Shown piece after piece: positions 17,509-26,785 of a stretch of DNA of 37,645 bases. The stretch spans positions 1 through 37,645 of the forward strand of contig JBKEHD010000008.1 in NCBI GenBank assembly GCA_046710445.1, in the 5' to 3' direction. Numbering within the stretch: position 1 is the stretch's first letter; the number at the start of each line of letters is the position of its first letter. The stretch is from JBKEHD01 sp046710445 (lineage in GTDB: Bacteria > Pseudomonadota > Alphaproteobacteria > Rickettsiales > Midichloriaceae). Below the pieces are notes generated by a model, which was given only the letters and a program-made list of their open reading frames with translations, did no database searches and was not told the origin of the DNA. The position numbers and the translations under genes were made by a program.

Positions 17509-18042
17509 ATGCAAAATTTAAAAATAGAAAAATATAATTGCACAATGAGATTTTTTCATTGGTTTCTTTTTCTCTTTATCAGCTTCAATCTTATAGTTGG
17601 GCTAGTTATGAAATATTCTTCCGCTGTTAGCATTGATAAAATATTTTGGTATGGATTGCACAAATCCATTGGAGTTAGCATTATACTTTTTGTTTTTATG
17701 AGGATCATTGCACGCTTTTGTTCAAAAATTCCACCACATTCAGAAAAAATTGCAAAAAAATATGTCATCATGGCAAAATTAAATATATTTTTATTATATT
17801 TCTGCATGATAGCAGTACCATTAAGCGGATTCATAATGTCTGATGCTGGACCTTATGGAGTTAGTTGGTTTGGATATAAATTACCTAGCCTAATGGAACA
17901 AAATAATCAAACAAGCTACTTTTCTCATGAATTACACAGCTATTTCAGTTACATGTTTATAGCATTAATAGGATTGCATATATTGGCAACAATAAGACAT
18001 TTTATATTTGATAAAACAAATTTATTAAAACGTATTATTTGA
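17509..18042 (+). CDS. Cytochrome b561
   Basis: A four-helix inner-membrane dihaem cytochrome of the bacterial b561 (CybB) family, 177 residues, moving electrons from quinol, possibly to superoxide in CybB-type proteins. The haem-ligand histidines are in place: H17 (RFFHW), H51 (GLHKS), H150/H153 (SHELHSY) and H167 (GLHIL). The MIAVPLSGFIMSDAG and ISWFG-like segments match. The start is set at the ATG at 17509, which gives the normal N-terminus; the longer frame overlaps oligopeptidase B. It is probably co-transcribed with that gene. Confidence 0.9.
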   Translation: MQNLKIEKYNCTMRFFHWFLFLFISFNLIVGLVMKYSSAVSIDKIFWYGLHKSIGVSIILFVFMRIIARFCSKIPPHSEKIAKKYVIMAKLNIFLLYFCMIAVPLSGFIMSDAGPYGVSWFGYKLPSLMEQNNQTSYFSHELHSYFSYMFIALIGLHILATIRHFIFDKTNLLKRII

Positions 18043-18070
18043 GTTCGTTGGGTAAAATTACAAATAAATA

Positions 18071-18098
18071 TTGACTTTTATATAAAACAACTTACAAT
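18071..18098 (+). promoter_or_regulatory. Promoter of the acidic membrane-anchored protein gene
   Basis: TTGACT (18071-18076), 16-base spacer, TACAAT (18093-18098), ending 30 bases before the ATG at 18129. Confidence 0.5.
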
Positions 18099-18128
18099 TA
18101 GGTAAATTTTATAGTGGGGTGTGTTTCT

Positions 18129-18803
18129 ATGGATAATTATGATTTTGATATTTTTAATATAACTACTTGGGAACTCCCAAGTGTTAGTAACGAGCTTATA
18201 GTAGGTGTTACTACTTCCTTGCTTACGGTCGGTGGAGCTATTACATATTTCTGCTACAGTAGTGCTAATCATGCAGATATTGACTCGCAACCCGAGGTTG
18301 CTCCAAAGACTCCCCCAAAAGGAGATGAAAAATCACCATCACCTCAAAAAAGTATTTTAGGTGAGGATGATTTCGCTGCTAGTGATGTATTTAATTTACA
18401 CAATCCATCATCTTCATTCACAAGATTAGCAATGGGTGTACAAGGAGGATCTGAAGCTATGTTTGCTGCAGTTGGTCTTTCACCTTCCCCAAGACAAGTA
18501 GTAGATGAAGATGGTAGTGTTGAACATCGAGAAACATCTTCGATGGAAAGAGCTGGATTAGCTACTCAACAATTTTTAGAAGATCATGTATGGCCATACA
18601 GAGATGCTGAGGGGAGTGCTAAAGAAGCTGGTGATGAAGATGCTGATGACGCTACACGTACTCTATTTGATAATGAAGATGGTACGGAAGGTACGGATTT
18701 AAAAAAGAAAGAAGCTGGTAATGGTAAAACAAAGGCTGATCCAGACTCTAATAGATCAAAGAAAAAAGCAGCTAAAGCAGCTAAAGCAGCTAAAAAGTCT
18801 TAA
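18129..18803 (+). CDS. Acidic hypothetical protein with one membrane helix and Lys/Ala-rich tail
   Basis: I do not recognise a family. Visible layout of the 224 residues: a short acidic N-terminus (MDNYDFDIFN); one hydrophobic helix around residues 22-40 (LIVGVTTSLLTVGGAITYF); a Pro/Ser/Asp-rich linker; a middle part with LHNPSSSFTRLAMGVQGG and GLATQQFLEDHVWPYRD; a very acidic stretch (GDEDADDATRTLFDNEDGTE); and a basic tail of repeated KAA units ending in KKS. ATG 18129 is preferred over the in-frame GTG at 18114 because GTGGGGTG precedes it as ribosome binding site. The gene has its own promoter and a strong terminator. The composition is more balanced in GC than its neighbours. A membrane-anchored or secreted host-interaction protein is plausible, but unproven. 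Confidence 0.75.
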   Translation: MDNYDFDIFNITTWELPSVSNELIVGVTTSLLTVGGAITYFCYSSANHADIDSQPEVAPKTPPKGDEKSPSPQKSILGEDDFAASDVFNLHNPSSSFTRLAMGVQGGSEAMFAAVGLSPSPRQVVDEDGSVEHRETSSMERAGLATQQFLEDHVWPYRDAEGSAKEAGDEDADDATRTLFDNEDGTEGTDLKKKEAGNGKTKADPDSNRSKKKAAKAAKAAKKS

Positions 18804-18824
18804 ATCATACTGCTGATGTCGATT

Positions 18825-18869
18825 AGAACTGTTATTTTATTTCAATGAAATAGCAGTTCTTTTTTCTTT
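18825..18869 (+). terminator. Strong Rho-independent terminator
   Basis: Stem AGAACTG/CAGTTCT extended by about eight more, mostly A-T, pairs, followed by TTTTTTCTTT. It is placed 22 bases after the stop of the acidic protein gene. Confidence 0.85.
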
Positions 18870-18872
18870 AGT

Positions 18873-18910
18873 AAAACAAGTGATACACCTTAAAAAATAT
18901 CACTTGTTTT
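18873..18910. terminator. Perfect 13-base hairpin, probable terminator of the leftward ABC-F gene
   Basis: AAAACAAGTGATA (18873-18885) and TATCACTTGTTTT (18898-18910) are exact inverse complements around a 12-base A-rich loop. It lies between the convergent genes ending at 18803 and 18937. The stem itself ends in TTTT on either strand. Confidence 0.6.
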
Positions 18911-18936
18911 ATAAAACTTTCAGAGTATCCAATAAT

Positions 18937-20550
18937 TTATTTTTTTGTATCTTCATCAAAAAATTTCGCATACTTCTTTCTAAATTCATTATATCCACCA
19001 GAAAAATCTATAGCACTACCTTTGCATAAAAATATAATTCTTTTTGCAATAGTAGATATAAAATGCCTATCATGACTTACAAAAATAATTGTCCCTTCAA
19101 AAGCTTTTAATTCATTTGCAAGAGCAATTCTACTTTCCAAATCCAAGTGATTTGTAGGCTCATCAAATATCAAAACGTTAGCTTTTTCTAGCATAATTTT
19201 TGCAAATAATAATCTTGCAGATTCTCCACCACTAAGTACATCCACTGATTTTTCAGCTTCATCTTTTGTAAATAGCATTCTACCAAGTGCATTTCTTACT
19301 ACACCAACATCTGACTCCTGAGTTATATCCATCAACCAATTTACTGCAGACATATTTCCTTTAATTAAATCATGATGATCCTGTGAAAAATATGCTAAAT
19401 CTGTATTATAGCCCCATTTAGCCTCTCCACTGACTGGGTCAATAAAACCAAGTGCAGTTTTAAGCAATGTTGATTTACCAATACCATTTACACCTAAGAT
19501 AGCTATTTTTTCCCCAGCATGTACGTTAAATGATAAATTTTGAAATAATTCATTTTCCTTAAAAGATTGGGAAAGATCTAAAATCTCTAAGATACTCTGC
19601 CCAGATTTTTTTTCCTGCCTAAACATAAATCTTGGTGCCACCCTAGTAGTACGTCTAATTTCCGGAACATCTATTTTCTGAATTCTTTTTTCTCTTGAAA
19701 GAGCTTGTTTTGAACGAGTAGCTGATGCTCTAAATTTATCTACAAAAACACGATCTTTTGCAATCTTTCTTTCAATTGAAGTTTTTTCCTTTTCTTTTTG
19801 CTCCAGCGTAGACTGCTTTTCTTTAGCAAAACGATCATAATTACCTTTATACAAGGTAATTGTATTATAATCTACATCTAAAATATTATTACATGTAGAA
19901 TTTAAAAAATCATGATCATGAGATATCAATACTAAAATCCCTTTAAACTTCCTTTTTAAAAAATTTTCTAACCATTGCGTTGATAATATATCCAAGTGGT
20001 TTGTAGGCTCATCTAATAGCAATATATCAGGAGTTGAAAACAAACATTTAGCAAGCAATATCCTAATTTTATAACCACCTGATAATTTTTTAAGAGGCTC
20101 TGCAAAATCCTTTTCTTCAATCCCAAGTCCATGTAAAATTATTTCTGCATTTGATTCTGCCTGATATCCATCATTCTCATATATTACAGATTCCAATTCT
20201 GCAATCCTATACCCTTCTTCATTAGTTATATCTTCTTTTTCACTTAAAGCTTTTTGCTCTTGCATTGCGTCCCATAGCAAGGAATTCCCTTGTATCACAA
20301 CATCTATTATTCTATCATTCTCATACCTAAATTGATCTTGCTTTAATGAACTAATTTTAAGCTTAGGATCAATTGTTATCTTACCAGACGATAGTTCCTC
20401 TTCTTTGGATATCAATTTTATTAAAGTTGATTTACCAGAACCATTCGCTCCAATCAATCCATATTTATTATTCTCATTTAAAATTAAATTAACATCATTG
20501 AATAGTTTTTTACCACCATAATACATAGAAATATCTTCACATAAAATCAT
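18937..20550 (-). CDS. ybiT: ABC-F ATPase, YbiT type
   Basis: A soluble protein of 537 residues with two fused ABC nucleotide-binding domains and no membrane part, as in ABC-F proteins that act on the ribosome. Walker A motifs are GANGSGKST (34-42) and GVNGIGKST; signatures are LSGGYKIR and LSGGESAR; Walker B regions are LLLDEPTNHLD and LIFDEPTNHLD. The order YYGGKKLFNDV, RYENDRIIDVV, then the linker with ASATRSKQALSREKRIQKI and the end IDFSGGYNEFRKKYAKFF follow E. coli YbiT much more closely than Uup or EttA. The role is a translation factor that relieves stalled ribosomes; the exact client is not certain. A perfect hairpin lies just past its 3' end. AmpG is upstream on the same strand. Confidence 0.88.
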   Translation of the reverse strand: MILCEDISMYYGGKKLFNDVNLILNENNKYGLIGANGSGKSTLIKLISKEEELSSGKITIDPKLKISSLKQDQFRYENDRIIDVVIQGNSLLWDAMQEQKALSEKEDITNEEGYRIAELESVIYENDGYQAESNAEIILHGLGIEEKDFAEPLKKLSGGYKIRILLAKCLFSTPDILLLDEPTNHLDILSTQWLENFLKRKFKGILVLISHDHDFLNSTCNNILDVDYNTITLYKGNYDRFAKEKQSTLEQKEKEKTSIERKIAKDRVFVDKFRASATRSKQALSREKRIQKIDVPEIRRTTRVAPRFMFRQEKKSGQSILEILDLSQSFKENELFQNLSFNVHAGEKIAILGVNGIGKSTLLKTALGFIDPVSGEAKWGYNTDLAYFSQDHHDLIKGNMSAVNWLMDITQESDVGVVRNALGRMLFTKDEAEKSVDVLSGGESARLLFAKIMLEKANVLIFDEPTNHLDLESRIALANELKAFEGTIIFVSHDRHFISTIAKRIIFLCKGSAIDFSGGYNEFRKKYAKFFDEDTKK

Positions 20551-20645
20551 CAGAAATAATTAAACCATTATAAAATAAGACATGATACAGGTTTTTTCTC
20601 CTTACTTCAATAAAACAGGTTTAATATTTTATTTATATGCTTATA

Positions 20646-21923
20646 TTAGACTTTATTTATGATAGTGGATTTAGATTTGTAGTACATAATATATATACAT
20701 ATCAGTGATGGGATAGAAAATAATGTAGATATAATAAAAAAGTTTTGCCATCCAAACACATCTGCTACAAGCCCAGACGTTGGAGAAAGGATTAACCTAG
20801 ATAATGAAGATATAGAAATAAAAATCGCATAATGAGTCGCTGTAAATTTTTTACTACAAAAAGAACTCATATATGTAATAAGCATAATATTACAAACCCC
20901 ATAACTAAAACTTTCCATGAAATTTACAAATCCCAAAAAAAACAAGCTTTTTTTTATTTTTAAAAAAATCAAAAATTGTAAATTAGTGACTGCTGCTAAT
21001 GTTTCAGCATAAAATAAATTAACACCTAATTTTACTTTATTCAACAATACCCCACCTACAAATGTCCCAGCTATAACACCTATCATTCCAAATGTTTTTG
21101 CTACAGATGCTATCTCATTTTTTGTAAAACCAATATCAATAAGAAATGGAATGGACATTGTATCAATATATGCGTCCCCTACTTTATAAAATGATATAAT
21201 CATCAAAATTAATACAAAATTTGGTATCTTAACAATTTCAGCTACAGGAATAATAAAATAATCTTTAAACCATCCTTTATATTCAAAATTCTCTGTTTTT
21301 TTTACTACAAGAATTTTTTTATCTTTTGAAAAAATTCTAAAAATACAGCACGGAATAATAAAACTTGCGATTATCAAAAAAACATACTCCCATGACATTA
21401 TAGTGGATAAATACAATCCTAATACGCCAGATAATATAAATCCTACTCTAAATCCATAAGCTACAAACCCATTTCCAACACCAGATTCTTTTTTTTCAAA
21501 TAACTCTATTCTATACGCCTCTAATGCAATGTCATGTGTAGCACCAAAAAACGCTATTATTAATAACCATACCACCCCTAAATAAATATTTTGTTGTATG
21601 TCTATAAAACCAAATGAAGCTATGAAAATTATTAAAAAGATCTGCGAAACAAACATCCAACTTTTTCTTTGGCCAAAAACTTTAGGTAAACATTTGATTT
21701 TATAATTATCAGCAAAAGGAGCCCAAAAATATTTAAATGAATAAGGAGCAGTTTTTATCGATAACAGACCTATCATACTAAGTGACATTGATAAATCTTT
21801 GAAATACGCAGTAGTGGTTACGACTAAAAAAGCAAAAACTATACCGCTGTTAATTCCAATCATCAATGCTGTAAGCAATCTTACGATTATATCTAAATTC
21901 AAGATCTTTATTGCCGCTTTCAT
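20646..21923 (-). CDS. ampG: AmpG-like MFS permease
   Basis: An inner-membrane major-facilitator transporter with about 12 helices, 425 residues. The N-terminal region NSGIVFAFLVVTTTAYFKD, SIKTAPYSFKYFWAPFADNY and the FGQRKSWMF loop match AmpG muropeptide permeases. A central cytosolic loop, the helix-7 region GDAYIDTMSIPFLIDIGFT and helix 8 also fit. AmpG imports anhydro-muropeptides for cell-wall recycling. Rickettsiales often keep several AmpG relatives whose substrates are probably not all muropeptides, so the cargo is open. It starts 54 bases after tilS and may be the last part of the pdhA-to-tilS run. Confidence 0.85.
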   Translation of the reverse strand: MKAAIKILNLDIIVRLLTALMIGINSGIVFAFLVVTTTAYFKDLSMSLSMIGLLSIKTAPYSFKYFWAPFADNYKIKCLPKVFGQRKSWMFVSQIFLIIFIASFGFIDIQQNIYLGVVWLLIIAFFGATHDIALEAYRIELFEKKESGVGNGFVAYGFRVGFILSGVLGLYLSTIMSWEYVFLIIASFIIPCCIFRIFSKDKKILVVKKTENFEYKGWFKDYFIIPVAEIVKIPNFVLILMIISFYKVGDAYIDTMSIPFLIDIGFTKNEIASVAKTFGMIGVIAGTFVGGVLLNKVKLGVNLFYAETLAAVTNLQFLIFLKIKKSLFFLGFVNFMESFSYGVCNIMLITYMSSFCSKKFTATHYAIFISISSLSRLILSPTSGLVADVFGWQNFFIISTLFSIPSLICIYIMYYKSKSTIINKV

Positions 21924-21977
21924 GATCTCATTATAATAAAAAATTTTCCCAACATATAATTTAAAACTATATTTACT

Positions 21978-23270
21978 TTAATTCTCTTTAACACTTAATC
22001 TTATATAATTTATAACGGGCAAAGAGTCATTAAAAAATAAAGAAGATAGTATTTTTTTTGTCTTTATATCAATAATCACAGGTGTTGTAAATTTAATCAT
22101 ATGTGGAATTTTATTGCGGCAATTAATCTCTTTTATCTGATCCCACAATGAGATCGTTAATTTAGAAACATAATACCCATCTTTATCAATAGATATTTTA
22201 AACCTGTTGTCCCATATATTTTCTTTATTTTTAGTTAACATTTGATCATTTTCATCTATATATTTCAATTCTTTATAAAAATACAACATCCCCTTTTTTG
22301 ATTCTATAATACATTTCCCTAAAGTGGTTTTTGTAATCTCAGAATTTAAATTATGCAATAATATATAAAGAGATTTTATACGAATTGGGTATATAGAAAA
22401 GTCATTATGGATATATTTTAATATCATATTGATTAAACGCAATTTAATCTCTTCATGAAGCGATAGAAAAACTTCTCTTTCAATTGTTAAATATCCAATG
22501 TCAAATAGCTGACAATGCCTTTTAAATACCTTATTAACCTCTAAATCAATATAATCTTTAGCTCTTTTTGCATTACATGATAATAGGTTTAATCTATCAA
22601 TTATATTAAAATTATAATCTAATTGCTTTATGATTTTTCTTACTTTTACTCTATCAAACTTATCATTTGTATTTGAAGGATCTTCAATCCAATTTATTTC
22701 ATGAAATTTCAAAAAGCTTCTAATTTGTGAATTATAAAAATTTAATAATGGCCTAACAATTTTTATATTATTTTTTACAACAAGATCATTCATACCTGAT
22801 ATTCCATCTATACCAGAACCTCTCATAATTCTCATCATTACAGTCTCTGCTTGATCATCTTTATTATGAGCTACAAAAAGATGACCTATATCTTTGCTTC
22901 TACAAAAATCAGTCAACAATTTATATCTAGCTTCCCTAGCAACATGTTGAATATTTTTTTCTACCCCATCATGATGCCATTCTATAACAATATGCTCAAT
23001 TTTAAAATTATTAATATTATGCGTAACTTGCGATATTTCTTCTTTGATTTCTTTTCTTAAATTATGATTAATAGTAACAGCAATAAGCTTAATACCATAT
23101 AAATCACAATAACACTTCATCAAAAAAAGCAGACACATACTATCCGCTCCACCCGATAATGCCACGCAAATTGTTTTTATTTCTTGAATATTTTTCTTAT
23201 TTTCACAAAATAACTGATTTGTTATATTTTTAAAATTTTCTAAATTTAAATCTATATTATATTTAGACAT
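21978..23270 (-). CDS. tilS: tRNA(Ile)-lysidine synthase
   Basis: An N-type ATP pyrophosphatase of 430 residues that adds lysine to C34 of the CAU-anticodon tRNA-Ile, changing its specificity from AUG to AUA. The PP-loop SGGADS lies at residues 39-44. VAHNKDDQAETVMMRIMRGSGIDGISGM and RPLLNF follow as in TilS. The C-terminal part is divergent but of normal size. ATG 23270 is preferred to the TTG codon just before it. It follows the ankyrin gene by 17 bases. Confidence 0.93.
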   Translation of the reverse strand: MSKYNIDLNLENFKNITNQLFCENKKNIQEIKTICVALSGGADSMCLLFLMKCYCDLYGIKLIAVTINHNLRKEIKEEISQVTHNINNFKIEHIVIEWHHDGVEKNIQHVAREARYKLLTDFCRSKDIGHLFVAHNKDDQAETVMMRIMRGSGIDGISGMNDLVVKNNIKIVRPLLNFYNSQIRSFLKFHEINWIEDPSNTNDKFDRVKVRKIIKQLDYNFNIIDRLNLLSCNAKRAKDYIDLEVNKVFKRHCQLFDIGYLTIEREVFLSLHEEIKLRLINMILKYIHNDFSIYPIRIKSLYILLHNLNSEITKTTLGKCIIESKKGMLYFYKELKYIDENDQMLTKNKENIWDNRFKISIDKDGYYVSKLTISLWDQIKEINCRNKIPHMIKFTTPVIIDIKTKKILSSLFFNDSLPVINYIRLSVKEN

Positions 23271-23287
23271 CAATATTTTATATCATC

Positions 23288-25498
23288 TTATTTATCAGTA
23301 AGAGATCCTTGAGTGGGATATTGTTCGAAATTATAAAATCCATTAATATCATTTTCCTTAATTAACTCTTCTAATTCTGAACTAGCTATTTTATAATCAA
23401 CGATTTTATCTGTGATCCCTAAAACATAAAGATCCATGTTATATTTTACTGTTTCCAATACATTATATATTTCTTTGTCCCTATTACTCTTAGCTATATA
23501 ATACACATCATTTCCATATTTATCTTCCTTAGATAGGTCAGCTCCAAATTTTAATAAAGTCAACAGCACGTCTTTTTTATTATATCTAATACTGACAATC
23601 AAAGGTGTATCTCCATTTTCGTTTATAGCATTTACATTTGCTCTATGTTGAAGTGAATATAAAACACCATCTAAAGAGCCTAATTTACAGAAATCAAATA
23701 AACTTTTATCAGGATTTTTTTCTCTCTCAAAAATATCATTAATTACAATATTTATATAATCTTTATTTATATACTCATAAAAAGTTTCATGCTTTTTGTC
23801 CAAAGCAAACATATCTATATTGCTCTTCAATAATACACTTATAGCTTTAATATTATTTATAATTGCTGCAAAATGCAATGGCGACATCAAATTTTTTGAT
23901 TTCACATTTACATCTGCACCTTTTATAATTAAATATTTCAATGATGAAATTTTATTATTTTTTATTGCATACATCAAAGGTGTATAATCATTATTTGCAT
24001 CTTGAGCATTAATATCTGCACCTTTTTGCAAAAGTGATTTTATTGCCCCAATATCATCTTCATTTACTGCCACAAACAACAATCTTGATAACTCTTGTTG
24101 CATCAAATATCTAGGAAAATCTTTATTTTTTTCTTTTTCTTGTAACTCAAGAAGGTACTTAGGAGGTGTTGTCTTATTGTCATATGGTTTACGTCTATTC
24201 AAATAATGTTTATCAATATCTTTATTATTTATCTTTTTTTCTGGAGATATAAATATCATCTCTTCTTTCTTTTTGTTAGGTACATTAATTGCCGTATTAT
24301 TTTTTATAGTTTTTTTATTATTACCAATTGAAGTATTTTTCACAGACTTGCTCCCCACATTTATTGGAGTCTTTTTAGCTTCTACTTTTTTCTCAGGAAT
24401 TTTATTGCTTACCACCTTTTTCTTATCATCTGCTTTAGACAATGCTGATGGTGCTGGTGGAGTTGGAACTGACACTGTAGGTGCTTGCGGTGCTAATGGA
24501 GGGGTTGGAACCGATACAGTTGGTAAAGAGTTTGATGTCTTGATTGACTCTATCTTTTTAGGCTCAGATTGTATTTTTCCTTTAGACGATTGTACTGCCG
24601 ATAATTTTGCTGCTGCTGAAGGTACGGGGGGTAATGTTGGAACCTCTAATGGCTTTGATACTTTGGGTGCAGAAATCTTTTTCTCCACATCCACTTTTTT
24701 CACAGCCTTGCTCTCTACATTCATTGGAGATTTTTTAGCTTCTACTTTTTTCTCAGGAATTTTATTGCTTACCACCTTCTTATCACCATCTACTTTAGGC
24801 AATGCTGATGGCACAGGTGGTGGAGCTAATGATGGTAATTGCTTTTGTATCGACACTGTAGGTGGAGTTGGAACTGACACTGTAGGTGCTTGCGGTGCTA
24901 ATGGAGGGGTTGGAACCGATACAGTTGGTAAAGAGTTTGATGTCTTGATTGACTCTATCTTTTTAGGCTCAGATTGTATTTCTCCTTTAGACGATTGTAC
25001 TGCCGATAATTTTGCTACTGCTGAAGGTACGGGGGGTAATGCTGGAACCTCTAACGGCTTTGACACTTTAGGTGCAGAAATCTTTTTCTCCACATCCACT
25101 TTTTTCACAGCCTTGCTCTCCACATTTGTTGGAGTTTTTTCCACATCTACTTTTTTGTCCGGAATTTTATTGCTTACCACCTTCTTATTACCATCTACTT
25201 TAGGTAATGCTGACGGCACTGGTGGTGCTAATGGTGGCAATTTCTTTTGTACAGATACTGTAGGTGGAGACGGAATTGGCGGCAAAGGTAATGATTGCTT
25301 TTCACCTTTTTTTTGTTTTTTATGAAGATCATCTATAATACTATCGGATTCAATCTCTTCTGTGTCATCTTTTAAATCAATTCCAATTTTTTTTGCTTCA
25401 TCAACAAAATCAGATGTAAATCTTGCATCAGCTTTTAAAGAATAATTTAAAAAAATACTCATGCATACGCTAATAGAAAAAAGGATATATTTATTCAT
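23288..25498 (-). CDS. Exported ankyrin-repeat protein with proline-rich tandem repeats
   Basis: A 736-residue protein in three parts. Residues 1-25 form a Sec signal peptide (MNKYILFSISVCMSIFLNYS, then LKADA). Residues about 70-385 are a Pro/Lys/Ser-rich stalk of 134-135-residue units: copy 1 from 79, copy 2 from 213, and a partial third copy from about 349. Residues about 470-670 hold five or six ankyrin repeats, for example SLLQKGADINAQDANNDYTP and KYLIIKGADVNVKSKNLMSP. The copies are close to identical in DNA, a sign of recent duplication or gene conversion. An ankyrin domain behind a signal peptide suggests a periplasmic or surface protein that contacts other proteins, possibly of the host. 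Its ATG overlaps the PopZ-like gene by eight bases, and tilS follows closely. Confidence 0.88.
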   Translation of the reverse strand: MNKYILFSISVCMSIFLNYSLKADARFTSDFVDEAKKIGIDLKDDTEEIESDSIIDDLHKKQKKGEKQSLPLPPIPSPPTVSVQKKLPPLAPPVPSALPKVDGNKKVVSNKIPDKKVDVEKTPTNVESKAVKKVDVEKKISAPKVSKPLEVPALPPVPSAVAKLSAVQSSKGEIQSEPKKIESIKTSNSLPTVSVPTPPLAPQAPTVSVPTPPTVSIQKQLPSLAPPPVPSALPKVDGDKKVVSNKIPEKKVEAKKSPMNVESKAVKKVDVEKKISAPKVSKPLEVPTLPPVPSAAAKLSAVQSSKGKIQSEPKKIESIKTSNSLPTVSVPTPPLAPQAPTVSVPTPPAPSALSKADDKKKVVSNKIPEKKVEAKKTPINVGSKSVKNTSIGNNKKTIKNNTAINVPNKKKEEMIFISPEKKINNKDIDKHYLNRRKPYDNKTTPPKYLLELQEKEKNKDFPRYLMQQELSRLLFVAVNEDDIGAIKSLLQKGADINAQDANNDYTPLMYAIKNNKISSLKYLIIKGADVNVKSKNLMSPLHFAAIINNIKAISVLLKSNIDMFALDKKHETFYEYINKDYINIVINDIFEREKNPDKSLFDFCKLGSLDGVLYSLQHRANVNAINENGDTPLIVSIRYNKKDVLLTLLKFGADLSKEDKYGNDVYYIAKSNRDKEIYNVLETVKYNMDLYVLGITDKIVDYKIASSELEELIKENDINGFYNFEQYPTQGSLTDK
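24461..25264. repeat. Two near-identical 402-405-base direct repeats
   Basis: The copy at about 24863-25264 and the copy at about 24461-24862 code for the proline-rich stalk of the ankyrin protein. A stretch of over 100 bases around 24486 and 24891 (offset 405) differs at only a few positions. Further to the left, to about 24360, is a shorter, more divergent third copy. Such a repeat invites length change by recombination. Confidence 0.85.
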
Positions 25499-25793
25499 CT
25501 TTTACGATAATATTTTTTATTTCATTATCCACCACTTCCCTAACTATAGCTGGTAAATTTTTATTAAGCCATTTTTTTAATTCACTTTTCAAAATTTCCC
25601 TTACCAAATCTTCTACGGATTTATTACCTTGAGATGATGCTTTTTTTTTATTACTATTAAGATTAATATTCCCATCATCGTCTACGATTTCAGTAAGGTC
25701 TAAAACATCAAAATTAGCGTCTTTTAATCTATCATCAATCAAAGAATTCTTTATATTTAATAACTCTTCTTTTATTTTTTTATTATCTGACAA
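25491..25793 (-). CDS. DUF2497 / PopZ-like polar organising protein
   Basis: A 100-residue acidic protein. Its last 40 residues, SVEDLVREILKSELKKWLNK and NLPAIVREVVDNEIKNI, match the C-terminal DUF2497 module of alphaproteobacterial PopZ, which forms pole-localised scaffolds that anchor the chromosome origin and regulators. The Pro-rich middle of Caulobacter PopZ is missing; the N-terminal helix and an acidic DLTEIVDDDGN stretch remain, as in short forms of the family. It is 10 bases after pdhB and overlaps the ankyrin gene by 8 bases. Family is well supported by the C-terminal pattern; polar function in this species is inference. Confidence 0.8.
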   Translation of the reverse strand: MSDNKKIKEELLNIKNSLIDDRLKDANFDVLDLTEIVDDDGNINLNSNKKKASSQGNKSVEDLVREILKSELKKWLNKNLPAIVREVVDNEIKNIIVKDE

Positions 25794-25803
25794 ATTACCT
25801 ACC

Positions 25804-26781
25804 TTATTTATAACAAACTTCTTTTGCTTTTCTTACTATATCATCAATAGAAGGAAGCGCTAATTTTTCTAAATTTGCTGCATATGGCAAAGGTATATCT
25901 TTTGATGCAACACGTAATACAGGTGCATCCAAATAATCAAAAGCTTTTTCAAAAATTTGTGCAGATATTTCTGATCCAATGCCAGAAAAACCCCAACCCT
26001 CTTCCACAGTAATAATCCTATTTGTTTTTTTTACCGAATTGATAATTGTATCAATATCTAAAGGTTTTATAGTTCTTAAATCAATAACTTCAGCTTCAAT
26101 CCCTTCTTTTTCTAAAATTTTAGCAGCTTCTAAAGCAAATTTCACTTGTATTGAAAACGCAACAATTGTTACGTGATTTCCTTTTTTTATTACTTTTGCC
26201 TTTCCTATTTCTTCTATAAATTCTTCGTCTGGCACATTATCTGAATCACCATACAACATTTCATTTTCTAAAAATATTACAGGATTTGGATCTCTTATAG
26301 CCGCTTTTAATAACCCTTTGTGATCAGATGCAAAATACGGAGCTATAACTTTCAATCCTGGTACATGGGCGTACCAACTAGCATAACATTGTGAGTGCTG
26401 AGCTGCAACTCTTGATGCCGCTCCATTTGGCCCTCTAAATACTATTGGACAATTTATTAAACCACCAGACATATATCTCGTTTTTGCAGCAGAATTAACT
26501 ATTTGATCAATAGCCTGCATAGCAAAATTAAATGTCATAAATTCAACAATTGGTTTTAAACCAGAAAATGCAGCACCGACACCAATACCTGCAAAACCAT
26601 GCTCAGTAATTGGTGTATCAATCACTCTTTTATTACCAAATTCTTGCAACAAACCTTGCGTTACTTTATATGCACCCTGATATTCCGCAACTTCCTCACC
26701 CATCACAAAAACATCTTTATCCCTCCTCATCTCTTCAGCCATCGCATCTCTAAGAGCTTCTCTAATAGTTAATTTATTCAT
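25804..26781 (-). CDS. pdhB: Pyruvate dehydrogenase E1 component, beta subunit
   Basis: A 325-residue E1-beta subunit of the pyruvate dehydrogenase complex; with PdhA it decarboxylates pyruvate using thiamine diphosphate. Family blocks include MAEEMRRDKDVFVMGEEVAE, GAYKVTQGL, RVIDTPITEHGFAGIGVGAA, the FRGPNGAASRVAAQHSQ loop and the C-terminal APVLRVASKDIPLPYA. The length is standard for alphaproteobacterial PdhB without the extra lipoyl domain. It is separated from pdhA by a flavodoxin gene (gaps of 4 and 6 bases), which is unusual. Confidence 0.97.
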   Translation of the reverse strand: MNKLTIREALRDAMAEEMRRDKDVFVMGEEVAEYQGAYKVTQGLLQEFGNKRVIDTPITEHGFAGIGVGAAFSGLKPIVEFMTFNFAMQAIDQIVNSAAKTRYMSGGLINCPIVFRGPNGAASRVAAQHSQCYASWYAHVPGLKVIAPYFASDHKGLLKAAIRDPNPVIFLENEMLYGDSDNVPDEEFIEEIGKAKVIKKGNHVTIVAFSIQVKFALEAAKILEKEGIEAEVIDLRTIKPLDIDTIINSVKKTNRIITVEEGWGFSGIGSEISAQIFEKAFDYLDAPVLRVASKDIPLPYAANLEKLALPSIDDIVRKAKEVCYK

Positions 26782-26785
26782 ATTT

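Noticed and set aside
18078..18290. 70-codon minus-strand frame over the start of the acidic protein gene
   Set aside because: It covers the promoter and the first codons of a better-supported gene and lacks any start signal.
24273..25325. A 350-codon open frame on the plus strand, glycine- and threonine-rich, antisense to the ankyrin protein
   Set aside because: It mirrors the proline/lysine-rich repeats of the opposite strand; repeated, stop-poor DNA keeps the antisense open. The opposite frame has a signal peptide, ankyrin repeats and operon context.
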